Program-made: the position numbers and the translations under genes
In this document: in pieces, positions 43,657 through 55,797 of the stretch
Layout of the letters: each line of letters opens with the position of its first letter
How positions within the stretch are numbered: position 1 is the stretch's first letter
NCBI GenBank assembly: GCA_038030265.1
Contig: CM075938.1
Coordinates: 2,395,009-2,459,008 of the forward strand
Length of the DNA: 64,000 nt
DNA from: Corythucha ciliata
Taxonomy: Eukaryota > Arthropoda > Insecta > Hemiptera > Tingidae
Direction of reading: 5' to 3'
Notes under the pieces: generated by a model
The model's database searches: none
What the model was told of the DNA's origin: nothing
What the model saw: the letters and a program-made list of their open reading frames with translations, nothing else

Positions 43657-44883
43657 GCGTGGAAAAGGATATGCTTCGAGGAAATTCCTAGCCTCGACCT
43701 AAATGCTATTTGCACCTGTATCGATACCAAATACTGGATGATTCGGGAGCCCTGGAAATGGGAGAAAGTGTATCAGTGTTGGAAACGTTGGAGAACGAGT
43801 TCTGGTTGGTCGTGGCGTAAAAAACGAATGAAACTACCGCGGCAACATCGAGACATGCGTGTTATTTCGTTGAAAATATCAGGTAATTTTACTAAAACTC
43901 TTTCCCATTTCATCTCCCTTAAATTCATTTAATGTCAGAGACTAGAAATGGCTGGGAGAGTATTTGACAAGAGTATATCTGTAAGAATTCTTGGCAACCT
44001 AAATATGAATTATGATTTTCCTCCCAGGCAATTTTTTAGTGATCGCAACAGCAGATGGCTATCTGTTAGCTTTTCAGCCGTCAAGCCTGGCAGTTATTAC
44101 ACTTTTTCGTAGTCAAGACATCTCCGAATTTCACCTAATTGCAAATAAATCAAGGGATTTATTCGGTACACCCGATGATTTTTATCATTTTATTAATTCT
44201 ATCAATTTAATCAATCTAAAATTTCCAGGTGAAAATGATTTCATACTCGAAGGATTAGCTCACGACGAAATATTGATAATTTGCTCCACAGAATATTTTC
44301 GATTGAATTTACATACGGGGCAAATTCGTCGCGAGCAGAAATTTATTTTACTGTCCCATCCCTTCGGGTGAGAACAATCGCTTTGAATGTTATTTTTAAA
44401 TCAAAAACCAACAACAACAAAAAACTATTTCTATAGATATTTCCTAGACGAAGAAGTTTTCGTACATAGAAGGAGGGATGACTTCGTCGTGGTGAGGCAA
44501 CGGAATGGCGAGCCAGTGGCTAAAGCTTCCTTTGTTTCACCTGTTGACATCGTTTTAGTTGGCCAAGAAACAGTAGTGTGCCGTTTTTTTCTATTTGGTT
44601 ACAATTTTTCTAATACAACAATCTTTTTTTTTTCCAGGTCGTATCTTTGGTTAAAAAAGTAATGATGTCCAGGTTTTATGACTCTAAAGTTATATTTCTT
44701 TTAAATCTTCGCGAATTTTAGGACTGCCATTTTTCCTTTGTTTTTTCTCGAACTAACGGAAACGTTTTGGAAGAAACGAAAAGTTACCGCATTTCTAGTC
44801 GAATGTCATCGAGGGAAACACTTCGTGTAACCCCAGTCAGCGAGACGACCTTTATTTTATATGACCCCAATGGTATATTATAA
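43657..44883 (+). CDS. F-box-like protein, C-terminal five exons (right arm)
   Basis: Exons 43657-43882, 44028-44367, 44437-44572, 44638-44658 and 44722-44883, mirroring the left-arm copy with the same splice sites and the 21-nt microexon. All introns are GT..AG; the acceptor before the microexon reads TTTTCCAG here and TTTTTCAG in the other arm. As on the left, no F-box-encoding 5' exon was found, and a hAT element lies upstream. Expression would decide whether this is a gene or a fragment. Confidence 0.6.
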
Positions 44884-46918
44884 AGCCTGACTAACTTATT
44901 TTCTAGTGGATTGATTGAGTCGTATGAATAAAAGAGAGCATATGCTTCATTTTTTTCAAGCACATGGTCATCAATTTAAGAAAGAAAGTCACGAATTCCA
45001 TTCATGAACTGACGAGCAATGATAAAAAAAATTGAAGTATAAGGTCATGCTCTTTTGTATTCATAATTATGGCTCGCTGTCTCAAATTTCCGCCTCCCTC
45101 ACTGGATTTATTCTTTGTTAAAAGATCACTTAATGGAGTGTGTAGTTGGAAACGTGTCAAAAACGTACGATTCCCGAGATATATTTAATTACAGAGTAAC
45201 GTGTGTGTACCACCATTGCGGTAGCATTTTTTTCGGAACTGAATGCGGTATGTTGATGGTCTAGCACCATGTCACAACTCTACTTTTTTTCGGGTAATGA
45301 CCTCCGTCTCTTTTCCCATTCTTTTCCTCTATGGCAGGCTTCATCGCGACTCTCCAGTTGAGAGTGGTAAATCAACTCTTGGCATTGGAAGAGCAAACAT
45401 TTCGAAAATTGACTGTTACGGAAGAACTGGCATCTGTATCTGACATGTTTCTTCACGAAAGTTTTACACAGCCGATCCTGTGGGTGGTTGTGACCAAAAA
45501 GCTTTACAAATTTTGTTGGTGGTAAACGAATTCCACGCTTGAAATTGTTTATTGTACTCCTGTTCAAATTATGACTACGATTTGTACACAATTTTTAGAA
45601 ATAGTAACTTGTACGTACTTTCCCGGGTCCATTTCTTGTACTCAGGAATGAATGAAACCATTAATATGCCTAAACAATTTTTGAACGTATTTCAAATATT
45701 TAATTTGTTTTTTGACCTTCTTTTTGGTGTTATTTTGTATTTTGATGCGATGCTCAATTTAGGGTTAGGTCGACAATGTCCGTTTAAGCGTTGCTATAAG
45801 GGTTTAAACGATTTCTGTATTCAAAATGTTAATTTCTGATTGGGGTGTAAGCACCTAAGCTTAGCTTAGTCTTAAACGGAACTTTAACCCATGTGGTCGA
45901 CCCGGGCCTTATAATGAGTTAGAAACATAGTGTGACCTCCATGAAGGGTCGTTTTTAACCCTCTCGCGGTCCGCTAACGAGGTGTAAATATGCGTAGAGA
46001 CCTGCACGGGCCGTTTTTTCAGGCCCAGCCCGGCCATTCTGAAAAAAAGCGCTAGGCCCGGCCCGTCAATAGTTTTCCCATTCAATCAGAGACTCATCCT
46101 GCAGAATTGTTTTAGTATCCCCCCCCCCCTTCTCGTGTTTCTCGGGAAAATTATCCAAGTTACGTCTTGTATTTTATGCTATTTCTATTTACTGGTATAA
46201 TATTAGGTATTTTAGTGCATTTCATTCTGAAAAATGCACTATTGGTCTCGTCGTCATGGTGGCAAACATGGGTCATGTCATGTTTTTTTCACGTTTCAGA
46301 ACCTCTAGAACACGAATTCTTTATAGGGTGGTCGGTTTTGAGATGCAAAAAAAATTGGGTAATAGTACACCAAAAATGGGATAAAAAAGTCCTATTCGGA
46401 TAGTGGCCTATCTCTTTTTGTTTTCGAGTAATAATTTTTTTAGTGATTTTTAGGCGCAACTGTATTTTTCGCCGAAAAACTGTTATTTCTCAGCTTCTAC
46501 CTCACGTTTTTCCAAAAGTGATGGCAGTTTCGTAATCTACGGACAATTTTCTACGGCATGAATGCAAAATCAATATTCTAAATTGTCATGAACGCCTAAA
46601 AACGTAACGTTTTCGTTGCGCTAATACAAAAAAAACCAAGAATTTGACTTCACAAAACAATTTACTGTGTCACCGAAAATAGCTGCACACGTTGTCAAAC
46701 GACATAAAAACTTCTCCGTTTTCCCAGCTTTCCAACGGTGTACTCGAAAGTGGAATTATCTCCCTCCTTTGACGAGAAAATTCGAAAAGAAGCGAAAAAG
46801 TCATACATTTTGGGCTAAAAATGTGAATAATAACAGGTGCAAAAATTCATTTGTTTGGCTCTCTTTCTTGAGAAATCCAAGCTCTGGCACAGTAAAAATT
46901 AAAATGTATTGCATTTGA
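44884..46918 (+). other. Intergenic part of the right arm, no confident gene
   Basis: Mirror of 23673-25701. A 12-bp insertion relative to the other arm (CTAGCACCATGT, near 45261) shows that the arms have started to diverge. The dispersed hairpin repeat is at 46210-46319. Confidence 0.5.
46210..46319 (-). repeat. Dispersed repeat with 3' hairpin (right arm)
   Basis: Mirror copy of 24286-24396, ending with the TTTTAGTGCATTTCATTCTG side of the hairpin on the plus strand. Confidence 0.8.
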
Positions 46919-46924
46919 AGAATA

Positions 46925-47225
46925 AACAAATTAATAAAATGGACGAAGAGGTGTGCGGATTTAGGGCATCTGCTGGTTTTTTATGGGGGCTGGGCTGGGA
47001 TCGTCGGAGACCGAAATCACCGTCTTCCTGGAAAATAATTTGTTCCCTCAGCTCTGGGTCCATTCCGTCAAGAAGACGTGGCAATTCAACTTGTAGGAAA
47101 TGCAGGTAGCCTTGCCCCGTTCCTTCGAAGAAATGTGAGCCTATTAATCGGTCTCTCCGACCCATAAAAAACCAGCAGACGCCCTAAATTCGCCCACCTC
47201 TTCGTCAATTTTATTAATTTATATG
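46925..47225 (-). pseudogene. Tc1/mariner-type transposase fragment in a fold-back (right arm, intact)
   Basis: Uninterrupted version of 19576-19795. Inverted arms 46928-46990 and 47160-47222 enclose about 170 bp that encode, on the minus strand, FFEG, LP.LL and IIFQEDGD. About 300 bp long in total; looks like an internally deleted element kept by its inverted ends. Confidence 0.6.
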
Positions 47226-47522
47226 TTTGCGTTGAATTTCACTAATTCATCTTAGCGCTCTAAAATTCGACTCAATAATTTAATGTAACGAAAGCCCTGG
47301 GTTCCCTTTTATATTTAAGAAAATAAGTCATAGAATGAGAACATTGTATTTTTAACCGAGAAAGAATACAATCTCACGGAAAAAGTCCAAAAACATCTGA
47401 TCCACTTTTTTAAACAATAATGGGGCAAAGCATGATATTCACAAAATGAAGCCTTAGTTCCCAACATTACTCGTCTCTTGAAAAGTGACAAGAACTTGTC
47501 TACTCTGAAAAACGAAGCCTTA
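47226..47522 (-). repeat. Gypsy-A 3' LTR and integrase tail (right arm)
   Basis: Mirror of the left-arm LTR, without the 137-bp MITE. The last codons of Gypsy-A integrase (47500-47522) end at the TTA target of the 9.4-kb insertion; the frame resumes at 56918. Confidence 0.75.
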
Positions 47523-47690
47523 AGGTCTCCCCACACATTTCCGTGTTCTCACCGCGCCGAGTCCGCACCGACACACGGCACAACCGACACTCGGCGCGGT
47601 GAGGAGAGCCCACACATGTCCGATTCGCCACCGATCCGTCTCCGTGCTTCGAGGGGTGAAATATAAACTGGAGTGGATGCTTCGATTTAA

Positions 47691-48208
47691 TTTTTTGCCA
47701 AGGTACTTACTCTACTCTTAAATTAACTTTTGCTCATTAAAGTACGAGATCCATCAGGTGCGATTGTGTTACCTGTAAGAGGTAGGTACTCCTATTTTAC
47801 TGTTTACCGGTAGATTTTAGCTCCGTAGACATGGAAGTGCACGTCTTTGATTCGTACTACTTTTGTTGAGCACGGGGTAATAATTAATTAAATTAATATA
47901 AAAATCCACCTGTGGGGCACATGGCTGGAAATAGGACATCAATTCGCGGTTTCATGTCACGAATACGGAAAAATCGTCTTTGACTAATACATAAGTGGTC
48001 TATTAATTTAATTATTTATTACTACGCTTGAAAATTGTACTTCTTCAAATTACATCACTGAAAAACTCTATAACACATTTGAACTCAATTTGTGTTTTGT
48101 GGTTGATTAAGGATTGAAATTTGACTAGCACCCAGCACCCAGGGCTCACATTCTCAGCAGGTTGAACGCCTTTGGGTAGTTTTCGAGTGGTAGAGATCGT
48201 TTGCTGAA
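47691..48208. other. No recognisable gene
   Basis: AT-rich sequence between the composite's left terminal repeat and the pogo-type transposase. Nothing is supported. Confidence 0.5.
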
Positions 48209-48396
48209 CCTATGAACAACCTTTGGCACCCAGCTCTTGCATGGGCTCGAGCACCTGACTAGTTCTGTTGTTTTCCGATTCCGCATCCTCTGCTTCCATT
48301 GTGAGTTCGTTCTCAGTGGAGTCTTCTTCATTCTCAGTGGAGTCTTCTTCTTCAGGAAGGGGGTCGACCTCGTCTTCCTCTTCAGTACTGGAGAAA

Positions 48397-49740
48397 TCAG
48401 CGCCTTTTACCCGCAGGAACATTGATTTTTTTCTTCCGTCCTCTTGTCGCTCCAGCGTCAGGGTATCTGAGCTCGTTCAGTGTTTCTAACAATAGTGAGT
48501 CGACTAATCCAGCATCAGCGTCGTTTCCGTGCCCATCTTCCGGAGGTAGTCTGTCAAGTACAGCCTTGGGATTTAATGGTATGATACCACACTTGCGGAA
48601 ACCGGATTCGATGTTGGTTGGAGCATTAGGCTTCAAGGCGTCGATTAATTTCTTCAGAAGAGCGGGAAAATCTTGTTTCTGGACGCAAGCTTGTTTTCTC
48701 CCAGCAAACTTTTTCCACTCCTCCAAAATCTTACTCCAGGCTCGCTTCAAAGGCCGGAAGAAAGCCACGTCGAGGGGCTGCGTCAGATGAGTTGAGTTGG
48801 CTGGGAGGAAAACAAATTCAATTTGATTCTGTTCACAAAGACGGACGGCATGCTCAGTCAAGTGAGATGACAGGTTGTCACCGATCAGCATTTTTCTTCC
48901 TGCCGGGAGTGTTTTGACGAAGGGAATGACAATTTTCTCAATCCAATGCTCGAACGTTCGAGCATCAAACCAACCCGAGGGAGTCCGGTTGTAACGTGCT
49001 CCAGGTGGACCACCCATGGTCCAGGTGTCCCACAGGTTCGATGATTTGTAAACCACATATGGGGGCAACATCTCCCCAGATCCCATTACTGCCATCATGA
49101 TGCTGGTAGAGGCTTTGGAGACGTTCATTACCCTCTCTGGATACTTGCTGCCCCTCTTCATAATGCATTTTTTCCTCCCCGGATCATCTGTAAGATTCGT
49201 TTCATCGTAATTTATCAAATTAGATGAAGGAATGCCGTCCATGGTCTTTTGCAGGTTGGCAAAATAATCTCGTATGACCTGAGGGGAAACAGCTGCCCTG
49301 GAGTGCTTAATATTTTCGCACATTCGCATCCCAATTTGACGATTGTGTCGCTTTATAAACAACTTTGCCCACTCGTCGCCGGGCAAGTTATTTTTGAATT
49401 TCGGGATTCTGTCTCCCTTCCTATCCAAATAATTTTTAACCAGCAGACGGAGAGTGAATGTGTCAATAGGGTATCCCCATTCACCCATAAGAATTATTCG
49501 TTTTACCAGTAATCCTTCGAAATCAGCCGTGAGGGAGGGTTGGCCACCTTGAGATTTCACGGATTCCCCTTTCTTTATTGAGGTGTAATAGCGGTGCAGC
49601 ACGCTCTTGGGAATGTTGAACTCCGAACTCACTTTCCTCAAGGACTGGTTTCTTCTTAAGCGCTGAACTGCCTGGTCCAATTTTTCGAGCGGGTACTTTT
49701 TGTAGGTTTTGAGCCCAGTCGTCTTGTAAACTCGGACCAT
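48397..49740 (-). CDS. pogo/Tigger-type transposase
   Basis: 447 aa from MVRVYKTTGLK. Residues about 1-60 form a pipsqueak/CENP-B-type helix-turn-helix (LRKVSSEFNIPKSVLHRYY). The DDE_1 domain has NYDETNL (D about 178), IGDNLSSHL (D about 288) and THLTQPLDVAFF (D about 324), giving a DD35D spacing. The end reads KKKINVPAGKRR-stop. A +1 frame right over the stop (48422-48210) continues with an acidic serine/glutamate tail typical of these proteins, so a late frameshift may have shortened the C-terminus. Otherwise intact. The enzyme would cut and paste at TA; matching TA-flanked terminal repeats were not identified. It could also be a domesticated gene. Confidence 0.9.
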   Translation of the reverse strand: MVRVYKTTGLKTYKKYPLEKLDQAVQRLRRNQSLRKVSSEFNIPKSVLHRYYTSIKKGESVKSQGGQPSLTADFEGLLVKRIILMGEWGYPIDTFTLRLLVKNYLDRKGDRIPKFKNNLPGDEWAKLFIKRHNRQIGMRMCENIKHSRAAVSPQVIRDYFANLQKTMDGIPSSNLINYDETNLTDDPGRKKCIMKRGSKYPERVMNVSKASTSIMMAVMGSGEMLPPYVVYKSSNLWDTWTMGGPPGARYNRTPSGWFDARTFEHWIEKIVIPFVKTLPAGRKMLIGDNLSSHLTEHAVRLCEQNQIEFVFLPANSTHLTQPLDVAFFRPLKRAWSKILEEWKKFAGRKQACVQKQDFPALLKKLIDALKPNAPTNIESGFRKCGIIPLNPKAVLDRLPPEDGHGNDADAGLVDSLLLETLNELRYPDAGATRGRKKKINVPAGKRR

Positions 49741-50744
49741 TTTTGGTTTCTAGGGAAAAGTAAAAGAATGCTGACGGGAAAAAAACATCGAAAATTGGTC
49801 TAGGAATGCATTACCGCAGGATAAAACTTTGTTTAAAGTAGTTGAGAACTGTGTCCCCATTGACCCCATGTGAGCAACATAATTTGGCTTATTTTAGTAA
49901 AAATTTAATAAAAAATGATCTGTGATAGTTGGGAAAAAATTTCTTGAAGTTTTCAGATCCTTATTTGTTTGTTAATTAAAGCTAATGACACTTTCTTACC
50001 TGCTGAATTACGCTGAGGAGATTCGAGCAAAAGTGCGGCAACATTCGAGAAACAGCTCATTTGAACTGATAACGTTATCAACGCCTACTTTCTCGCCAAC
50101 CATCAGTAAGAGATTACACGACAACTTGTTGTGTTGCTGAAATCTTCCTGAAAAGTCTAGTATGTGGTGGGTTGTTGTAGGGCGAAAATTGTGTCCTCCA
50201 TGGTCAGAAATAACTCTTTACTGGTGGCCTGTCCCTATTCACCTCGTAGTCCCTATTGACCCCGGTTTACGGTACCCAAAAATGTCTGGGAAATTGACCA
50301 TTACCGCACAGTGACATTCGAGAAATTTTCTGTACTAGTCCAGAAAATATTTTCCGTCCTAGTACGGAGAGTAAATGAACTCGGGATATAACCTCGTTTA
50401 AGGTCTTCTTAAACTAAAGACACGAGAAGTCAGTAGTCAATTTGTCAAAGTCAGTTTTATCATTTCCTTGCTGTCGCGTGAAAAAAGTCGTACATCACTC
50501 GTAGGAAGGGGATTTACCTCGCCTCGCCCGCCGGGCTTGTAATGTAATGTACCGCGGCAAATTTTACGGCGTTTTAGAGCCACGACTTTAGCTCCTGCGT
50601 ATACATATACTATTATTGATTTTTCTTATTTGTTTTTTTGCCACAAGAATATGGCAAGTATTCGTTTTAAATAATAAACGATAATCATTCGTACTCAAAT
50701 AAAACAGCAAAGTGTGGGAATGCAGGTAGGGGCATATAACTAGA
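49741..50744. other. No recognisable gene
   Basis: 5' flank of the pogo-type transposase. The near repeat GTCCCCATTGACCCC (49853) and GTCCCTATTGACCCC (50251) could be element terminal sequence, but no inverted partner was found. Confidence 0.5.
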
Positions 50745-52373
50745 AATCCGGATCCGGGGTTCAGATGGGGGCCCCTGAATAGCTTGAAGATGAAAAATCG
50801 GGATTTTCAAGTAGATAATGGCTAAACTCGCTTGTAAAAGTGAGTAAAACGCTGATTCGCGGCTGAAATTGAGAACAATTGCTGAAATTTATGGCTGTTA
50901 ATATTAAGAAAAAGCGCTAGCTAATTCACAGCTGACATTGAGATAACGCAAAATCACGAATTGTTGGGGCGAAATTAGGAAAAAGCGCTAATTTACGCAG
51001 CTAGAACTGAGAAAAGCGCTAATTCAAGGATGAAAAAGAGAAAAACGCAAATTCGCGTCGTCTTGAAAAAAAAAAAAAAAAAACACGCTAATTTACAGCT
51101 AAAATTGTGATAAAGTGCTACAATTTAGCAACTTTCAAAATTTAGAACAAGCGCAAATTCACAGCTAAAAGGGAGAAACGCCAACTCAAGGATTATCGGG
51201 ACAACATTGGGACTAAAATTTATAAAAAGCGCTAATTCACGGGTGAAATAGTCAAAAACGCGAATTCGCGTCTAGATAAAAGTGGAAGAAAACTCAGCTA
51301 AGGTATGAAACATTACGATTTTACGGATAAAATCGAGAAAAAACGCTAAAAATCGTAGCTAAAATTAAGAAAAGCGTGCTAATTTACTGCTAAAATTGAG
51401 AAACAAAACGCTAATTCACAGCTGAAAATGAGAGAAAACGCCAATTCGCCAATTCTTAGGGGCAACTTTAAGGCTGAAGTCGAAAAGCGCTAATTCACGC
51501 TCTAAAGATGAGAAAAACGCTAATTCAAGGATAAAAAAGAGAACAACGCGAATTCGAGTCTAAAAATAGAGAAACACGCTATTATGATAAATTGTTACAA
51601 TTTGGCAGCTTTAAACATTGGGAAAAAGCTCGAATTCACAGAAAACGCCAACTCACGGATTCTCGGGGCTGGGACTGAAATTGAGAAAAAGCGCTGCGAT
51701 TCACGGCGTGAAATAGAGAAAAACGCGAATTTGCGTCTAAAAGTGGAGGAAAACTTTAATTCACAACTAAGGTACAAAACATTTCAATTTTGCAGATAAA
51801 ATCGAGAAAAAGTGCTATAATTCCCAGCTAAAATTAAAAAATGTGCCCATTCACTGCTAAATTGGGGGTAAAAAGGCTAATTCACAGCTGAAATTGAGAA
51901 TACCCCAACTTGCACATTTTTGGGGAACTTTGGGAATAAAATTGAGAAAAAGCGCTAATTCAAGCGGCTAAAACTGTGAAAAAGCGCTAATTCGAGGGTA
52001 ATAAATAGAGAAAAACACGAATGGTTTTTTTTTGTAATGGAGAAAAGCGCGAATTTACGGCTTAAATTTAGAAAAATTGCTAATTTGCGGATAAAATTGG
52101 GAAAGAGCACTTAAACGCTACCTAATTTGCGGATTCTTAAGGCAACTTCACGGTAAGAGCTTGTAAAAAGCGCCGATTCGCAGCTAAAAATGAGAAAATG
52201 AGCTAATTCGCGGAAAAAATTGAGAAAACGCACTTTAGAGGCAATTTCGTGGCTAAAATTGAGGAAAATATATACTTCAAAGCTGCAAAAAAGTATATTT
52301 ACGGTTTAATTAGAGACTGAAGGGCCTCCTAGAGATTTCCGCCCCGGGCCCCGGACAAGTGTTGTTCCGCCAC
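50745..52373. repeat. Large ~30-bp minisatellite block, probable non-autonomous hAT element
   Basis: About 1.4 kb (50820-52290) of diverged units such as GCGCTAATTCACGGCTAAAA followed by TTGAGAAAAA, roughly 45 units. The right end CCGCCACTG (52373) is a hAT-type terminus; the left end is eroded. The imperfect 8-bp pair GGTAGGGG (about 50736) and GGTAGCGG (52374) may be the target duplication. Confidence 0.75.
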
Positions 52374-53200
52374 TGGGTAGCGGTGATCGCATAACAAAAC
52401 AGCGGGTTTGATGCCCCCAGGGTAGAGATGCCCGGTGCGTACCGCACACGCCGCACGCCCCTTGCTACGCCTGTGCTTCATATTGCTTAAATTTGGGCTA
52501 AAACCCTCTCCGGGGAGGGTGGCCGATAGGTGGATCGCCCTCCTTTGCCAGATGGCAGGGGTAAAGTGTAGAAGAAGAATCAATAATATACCTAACAAAA
52601 AGTCTGCAGAAAAGTGAAAGATGGGGGGGGGGGGCAAATGTTCTAGGCATTGCTATTTTTCATCTCTCGCAAATGATCCAGGGTTTTCGATCTGAGTGAC
52701 GGTCGCTTGGTCCTCGAATAAGAAGCGAAAAGGATAGAATAAGAACTTTGGGTGCAGTATACGGGATAGAAGATTGGCATTGAAGCCTGGGGTGGGGGCG
52801 ACGCCCCCCCATACTAAATTCCGGGGGGGCGGCCGCCCACCCTGCCCCCCCGGTTCCGCCGCCACTGTTCAGGATCCAAGCTACCTGCGACACCCCCAAG
52901 TTGGGTCTCGTGCTCGGTAATATTTTTTCTCGATCCGCAAGAACGATTTTATCAGATCGGCATAGTGTGGACGCGGCTACGATACAGGGCAGTATGCATT
53001 CGATGGAGGATGGGATAGTGCCAGAGGTTTATTTTTCTTTCCTATACAGCTCTCTTCGTTTGCCGTCTGGAGCTGCACCACCAGCACTGAATTTACTAGC
53101 CTTTCTTTACTATTGTCACGTTGTTTCACATGATAGCCCACGAGGTTACAAAATCTCGAGCTTCTCGAAACAGCTTCACAAAAGTTTGACGTCATGGTCG
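52374..53200. other. Mixed transposon debris, no gene
   Basis: Contains a G-run, a GC-rich stretch ending CCGCCGCCACTG near 52866 that resembles another hAT terminus, and open frames without motifs. The partner terminus was not found. Confidence 0.5.
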
Positions 53201-53860
53201 TCAGTTTCGACTCACAACATTTTTTATTTCATTTCATTTATTTTTCAGCTCAACAGTAAAAACACCAAACAGAGCAGTCAAAACAGCGACAATAATAATA
53301 ATAAAATATAAATAAGGTATGATAACAGTCAGATATCAGGATTATCACAGTAACTGATAATTTTTCTATTAAAAGAATTGAAAGGATCGGAGAAGATATC
53401 AGAGCTTAGGGGTGTAGGATTGGCCAATGAAGCAAAACGAGAAAGCGTATAATGCCTCCCGTAATTGGTACGGAACGGTGCAACATTAAATGTAGCACCC
53501 GTCAGTCTCTGACATCGCTGTGGAACTCTCAGAGCTAGACCAGAAAGGACTGCAGAACAGGAAATGTGGGAGTTGAGGACCTTCCAGACAAATAACAGGC
53601 TTGAAACTCTTCGTCTATCCGCTAACGATTGTAAGCCAGTGGCACGAAGTCTCTCAACATACGATAAAACTCCCGAAACCCCAAATTTGAAAGATAGATA
53701 CCTGGTAGCCGCTTCGCTGGACCGACTCAAGGAGAGCGACCTCAGATTTCAAAAAAGGATCCCAGACAATGCAGGCATATTCAAGATTGCTCCGAACCAA
53801 TGACTGATACAGCAATTTCACGGCGAACGGATTCCCGAAATCGCTGGAAACCAATTTGAA
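53201..53860 (-). pseudogene. CR1/jockey-like LINE: RT C-terminus and 3' end
   Basis: On the minus strand, 53854-53700 encodes AVKLLYQSLVRSNLEYACIV and WDP...LLESVQR, then one frame over 53700-53337 encodes SFKFGVSGVLSYVERLRATG and a helical tail to a stop. This is the end of a LINE reverse-transcriptase protein (pattern LVRxxLEYAxxVW followed by xxRRxxSLLFxxKxL). The 3' tail has AAATGAAAT-like short repeats at about 53225-53245. At least one frameshift; 5' part missing. Confidence 0.8.
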
Positions 53861-53884
53861 AAAAATGTAGCTTAACCTCCAACC

Positions 53885-53938
53885 CCATCATGAGGGCGCA
53901 ATGCGCAATAGTGCATTTTTCAAATGTAATGCACTAAA
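53885..53938 (+). repeat. Dispersed hairpin repeat, tail fragment
   Basis: Only the terminal AATAGTGCATTTTTCAAATG...AATGCACTAAAAG remains, but the end point is the same as in the other copies. Confidence 0.65.
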
Positions 53939-54185
53939 AGCAATGGGCTTTACTCCTATCGCGCTAGATGGCGTGGAAAGGGTGGGAGAGGGTATATCTT
54001 TGATGAGTTCATCGAAGTATGTACGTGATATTTGCTGAGCCCTGCAGAATGTATGGGATCAGACATAACCCATTCGTCCAACGTGCCCACATTTTTACAC
54101 CCTTTCACCCACATCAACTCCTCCAAATATTGTCGCCCCCTGGTGTAATGTCAACAGCAACAGTCGCAAAGCTATGATTTTCAAA

Positions 54186-54540
54186 CTATCTACCTCTAAA
54201 CTTACTATGTGATTCCAACTTTGCTAATGATTCGAAAATGTATTTGAGAAAAATGTATTTTGAATACGTATTTTGTGTTTGTATTTCAAATACTTTTATA
54301 AAGGTATTTTGTATTGTGTATTTTGAATACGTTTTTAGAAGTATTTTGTATTTTAAATACGTGCTCGAAGTATTTTGCCACCTTTGTCTGCCGCACTCTG
54401 TATATTCAACAGTCAAACGTCTCAAGTTCTCACAGAATATTAAAATTGAATATGAAAAAATAGTTTCGTTAAGAACACCATTATTGGTGTTGGAGGGGAA
54501 GTTCATAACAACAATGGCCTGGGATTTCCTTCGATGACAA
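54186..54540. repeat. Degenerate GTATTTTGAATACG-type tandem repeat
   Basis: At 54238-54375 a ~20-bp motif (GTATTTTGTATTTTAAATAC) recurs with alternating direct and inverted arrangement. Translated frames on both strands are repetitive for that reason and are not genes. Confidence 0.8.
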
Positions 54541-54614
54541 ATGCACTTTTCTCTACCCCCTGCTGCCGGTGCGTTTTTCCCCCTAGCCTACACGTTCAGC
54601 AGCTGTTCATTTCG

Positions 54615-55387
54615 GAATCAGATTCAAACCGCATTTCCCTGAGTCTAGATTTCAGTACTTGAAGGTACAGATATACTGACACTTTATATATGTATACAGG
54701 GTGTTCATAAATTACCTCGACAGAGAAAGAATGGTGATAGTGTACTGTAGGAGCTGGATTCACCTCATTCAATGGGTCCTGATTGCGGTTTTTTTTCAGT
54801 TTTAGGCTCCTTTATTGCTTCTACCTCTTCACTAGATGGTGAAAACTGGTAAATGTTGTACGTCATTGGAAAGCTAACATCATAAGGAAGTTTTCCCTAT
54901 GAATGCAAAAAAATATTTTCCTATGACGAAATGGTGAAAATCGCCGATGAAAATTGGGCAGAAATGCGAATAACGAGTTTCCTTCGGATATCTCATGCCC
55001 TAGCGGCTAGGGCCTTGGTGCAATTTTATTGAGTTGAGGACCAATAATGAAGGAAATTTTGTGCTCTTTTCAATGAGCTATTTACTTTTAGTCTAGCACC
55101 TCTTGATGATGTCGTAATAGCCACTTGTCGAAAAAAAACAGAGGGTCACCAAAAAAACACGAAATTGACGATATCTCGAAAACCAAGAGGAATTCCAAAA
55201 AACTTCAAATAGTAATTTCGATCACAAATGAGGTGTACTATCACCATACTCTCTCTGTCGAGGTAATTTATGAACACCCTGTACAAAGTGTCAATATATC
55301 TGTACCTTTAAGTACTGAAATCTAGACTCAGGGAAATGCGCCGCCTTTCCAACATCGTGGAGGAAGGGGTTTGAATCTGATTCCGTA
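54615..55387. repeat. Fold-back element interrupted at its centre by a second fold-back
   Basis: Outer arms 54632-54685 and 55284-55345 (CTGAGTCTAGATTTCAGTAC and its complement, with an AGTGTCA core) are reverse complements and meet at the inserted MITE 54697-55281. Confidence 0.8.
54697..55281. mobile_element. TA-flanked fold-back MITE
   Basis: Starts CAGGGTGTTCATAAATTACC and ends GGTAATTTATGAACACCCTG; TA duplicated (54695-54696, 55282-55283). 585 bp, arms pair over most of the length. CAGGG start resembles the element at 37161. Confidence 0.84.
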
Positions 55388-55696
55388 ATGAACCGGCATC
55401 CGGCTTCGGCATCTGGCGGTCGGAAAGACTGCATTTCATTCCGTATACGGATACCCTGTCCCAGAAGTAATAATTTTGATACCATAATTTGTTTCATTAA
55501 GCCGAACTTCTTCCTCTATTTTCACCACCCTCTCTTCAAAAATGTCGAAAAGTTTCGGTAGTTTTCGAAGGGCTTAGTTATATTACATTTTTGTGCCGTA
55601 TTTTATAATACCTAAACGTGTGAATTTAAGCGATTTTTTGAAATTTCATCCCCCATTTCACCCTCCCCCATCAAAGTTTTCGATAAATCTCAATGG

Positions 55697-55771
55697 AACC
55701 CAGGGCTTTCGTTACATCAAATTATTGAGTCGAATTTTAGAGCGCTAAGATGAATTAGTGAAGTTCAACGC
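55697..55771 (+). repeat. Gypsy-A LTR fragment
   Basis: GGAACCCAGGGCTTTCGTTA through AAGTTCAACG matches the last 75 bp of the Gypsy-A LTR (19487-19560) with two or three changes. Confidence 0.8.
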
Positions 55772-55797
55772 TATTTTTACACTTCCACAAAGGAAGG

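Noticed and set aside
50820..52290. CRISPR-like array
   Set aside because: Units are diverged along their whole length, without constant repeats and unique spacers, and the genome is eukaryotic.
54186..54537. Two opposing ~100-codon frames rich in Tyr, Phe and Lys
   Set aside because: Translation of a degenerate GTATTTTGAATAC repeat; not proteins.
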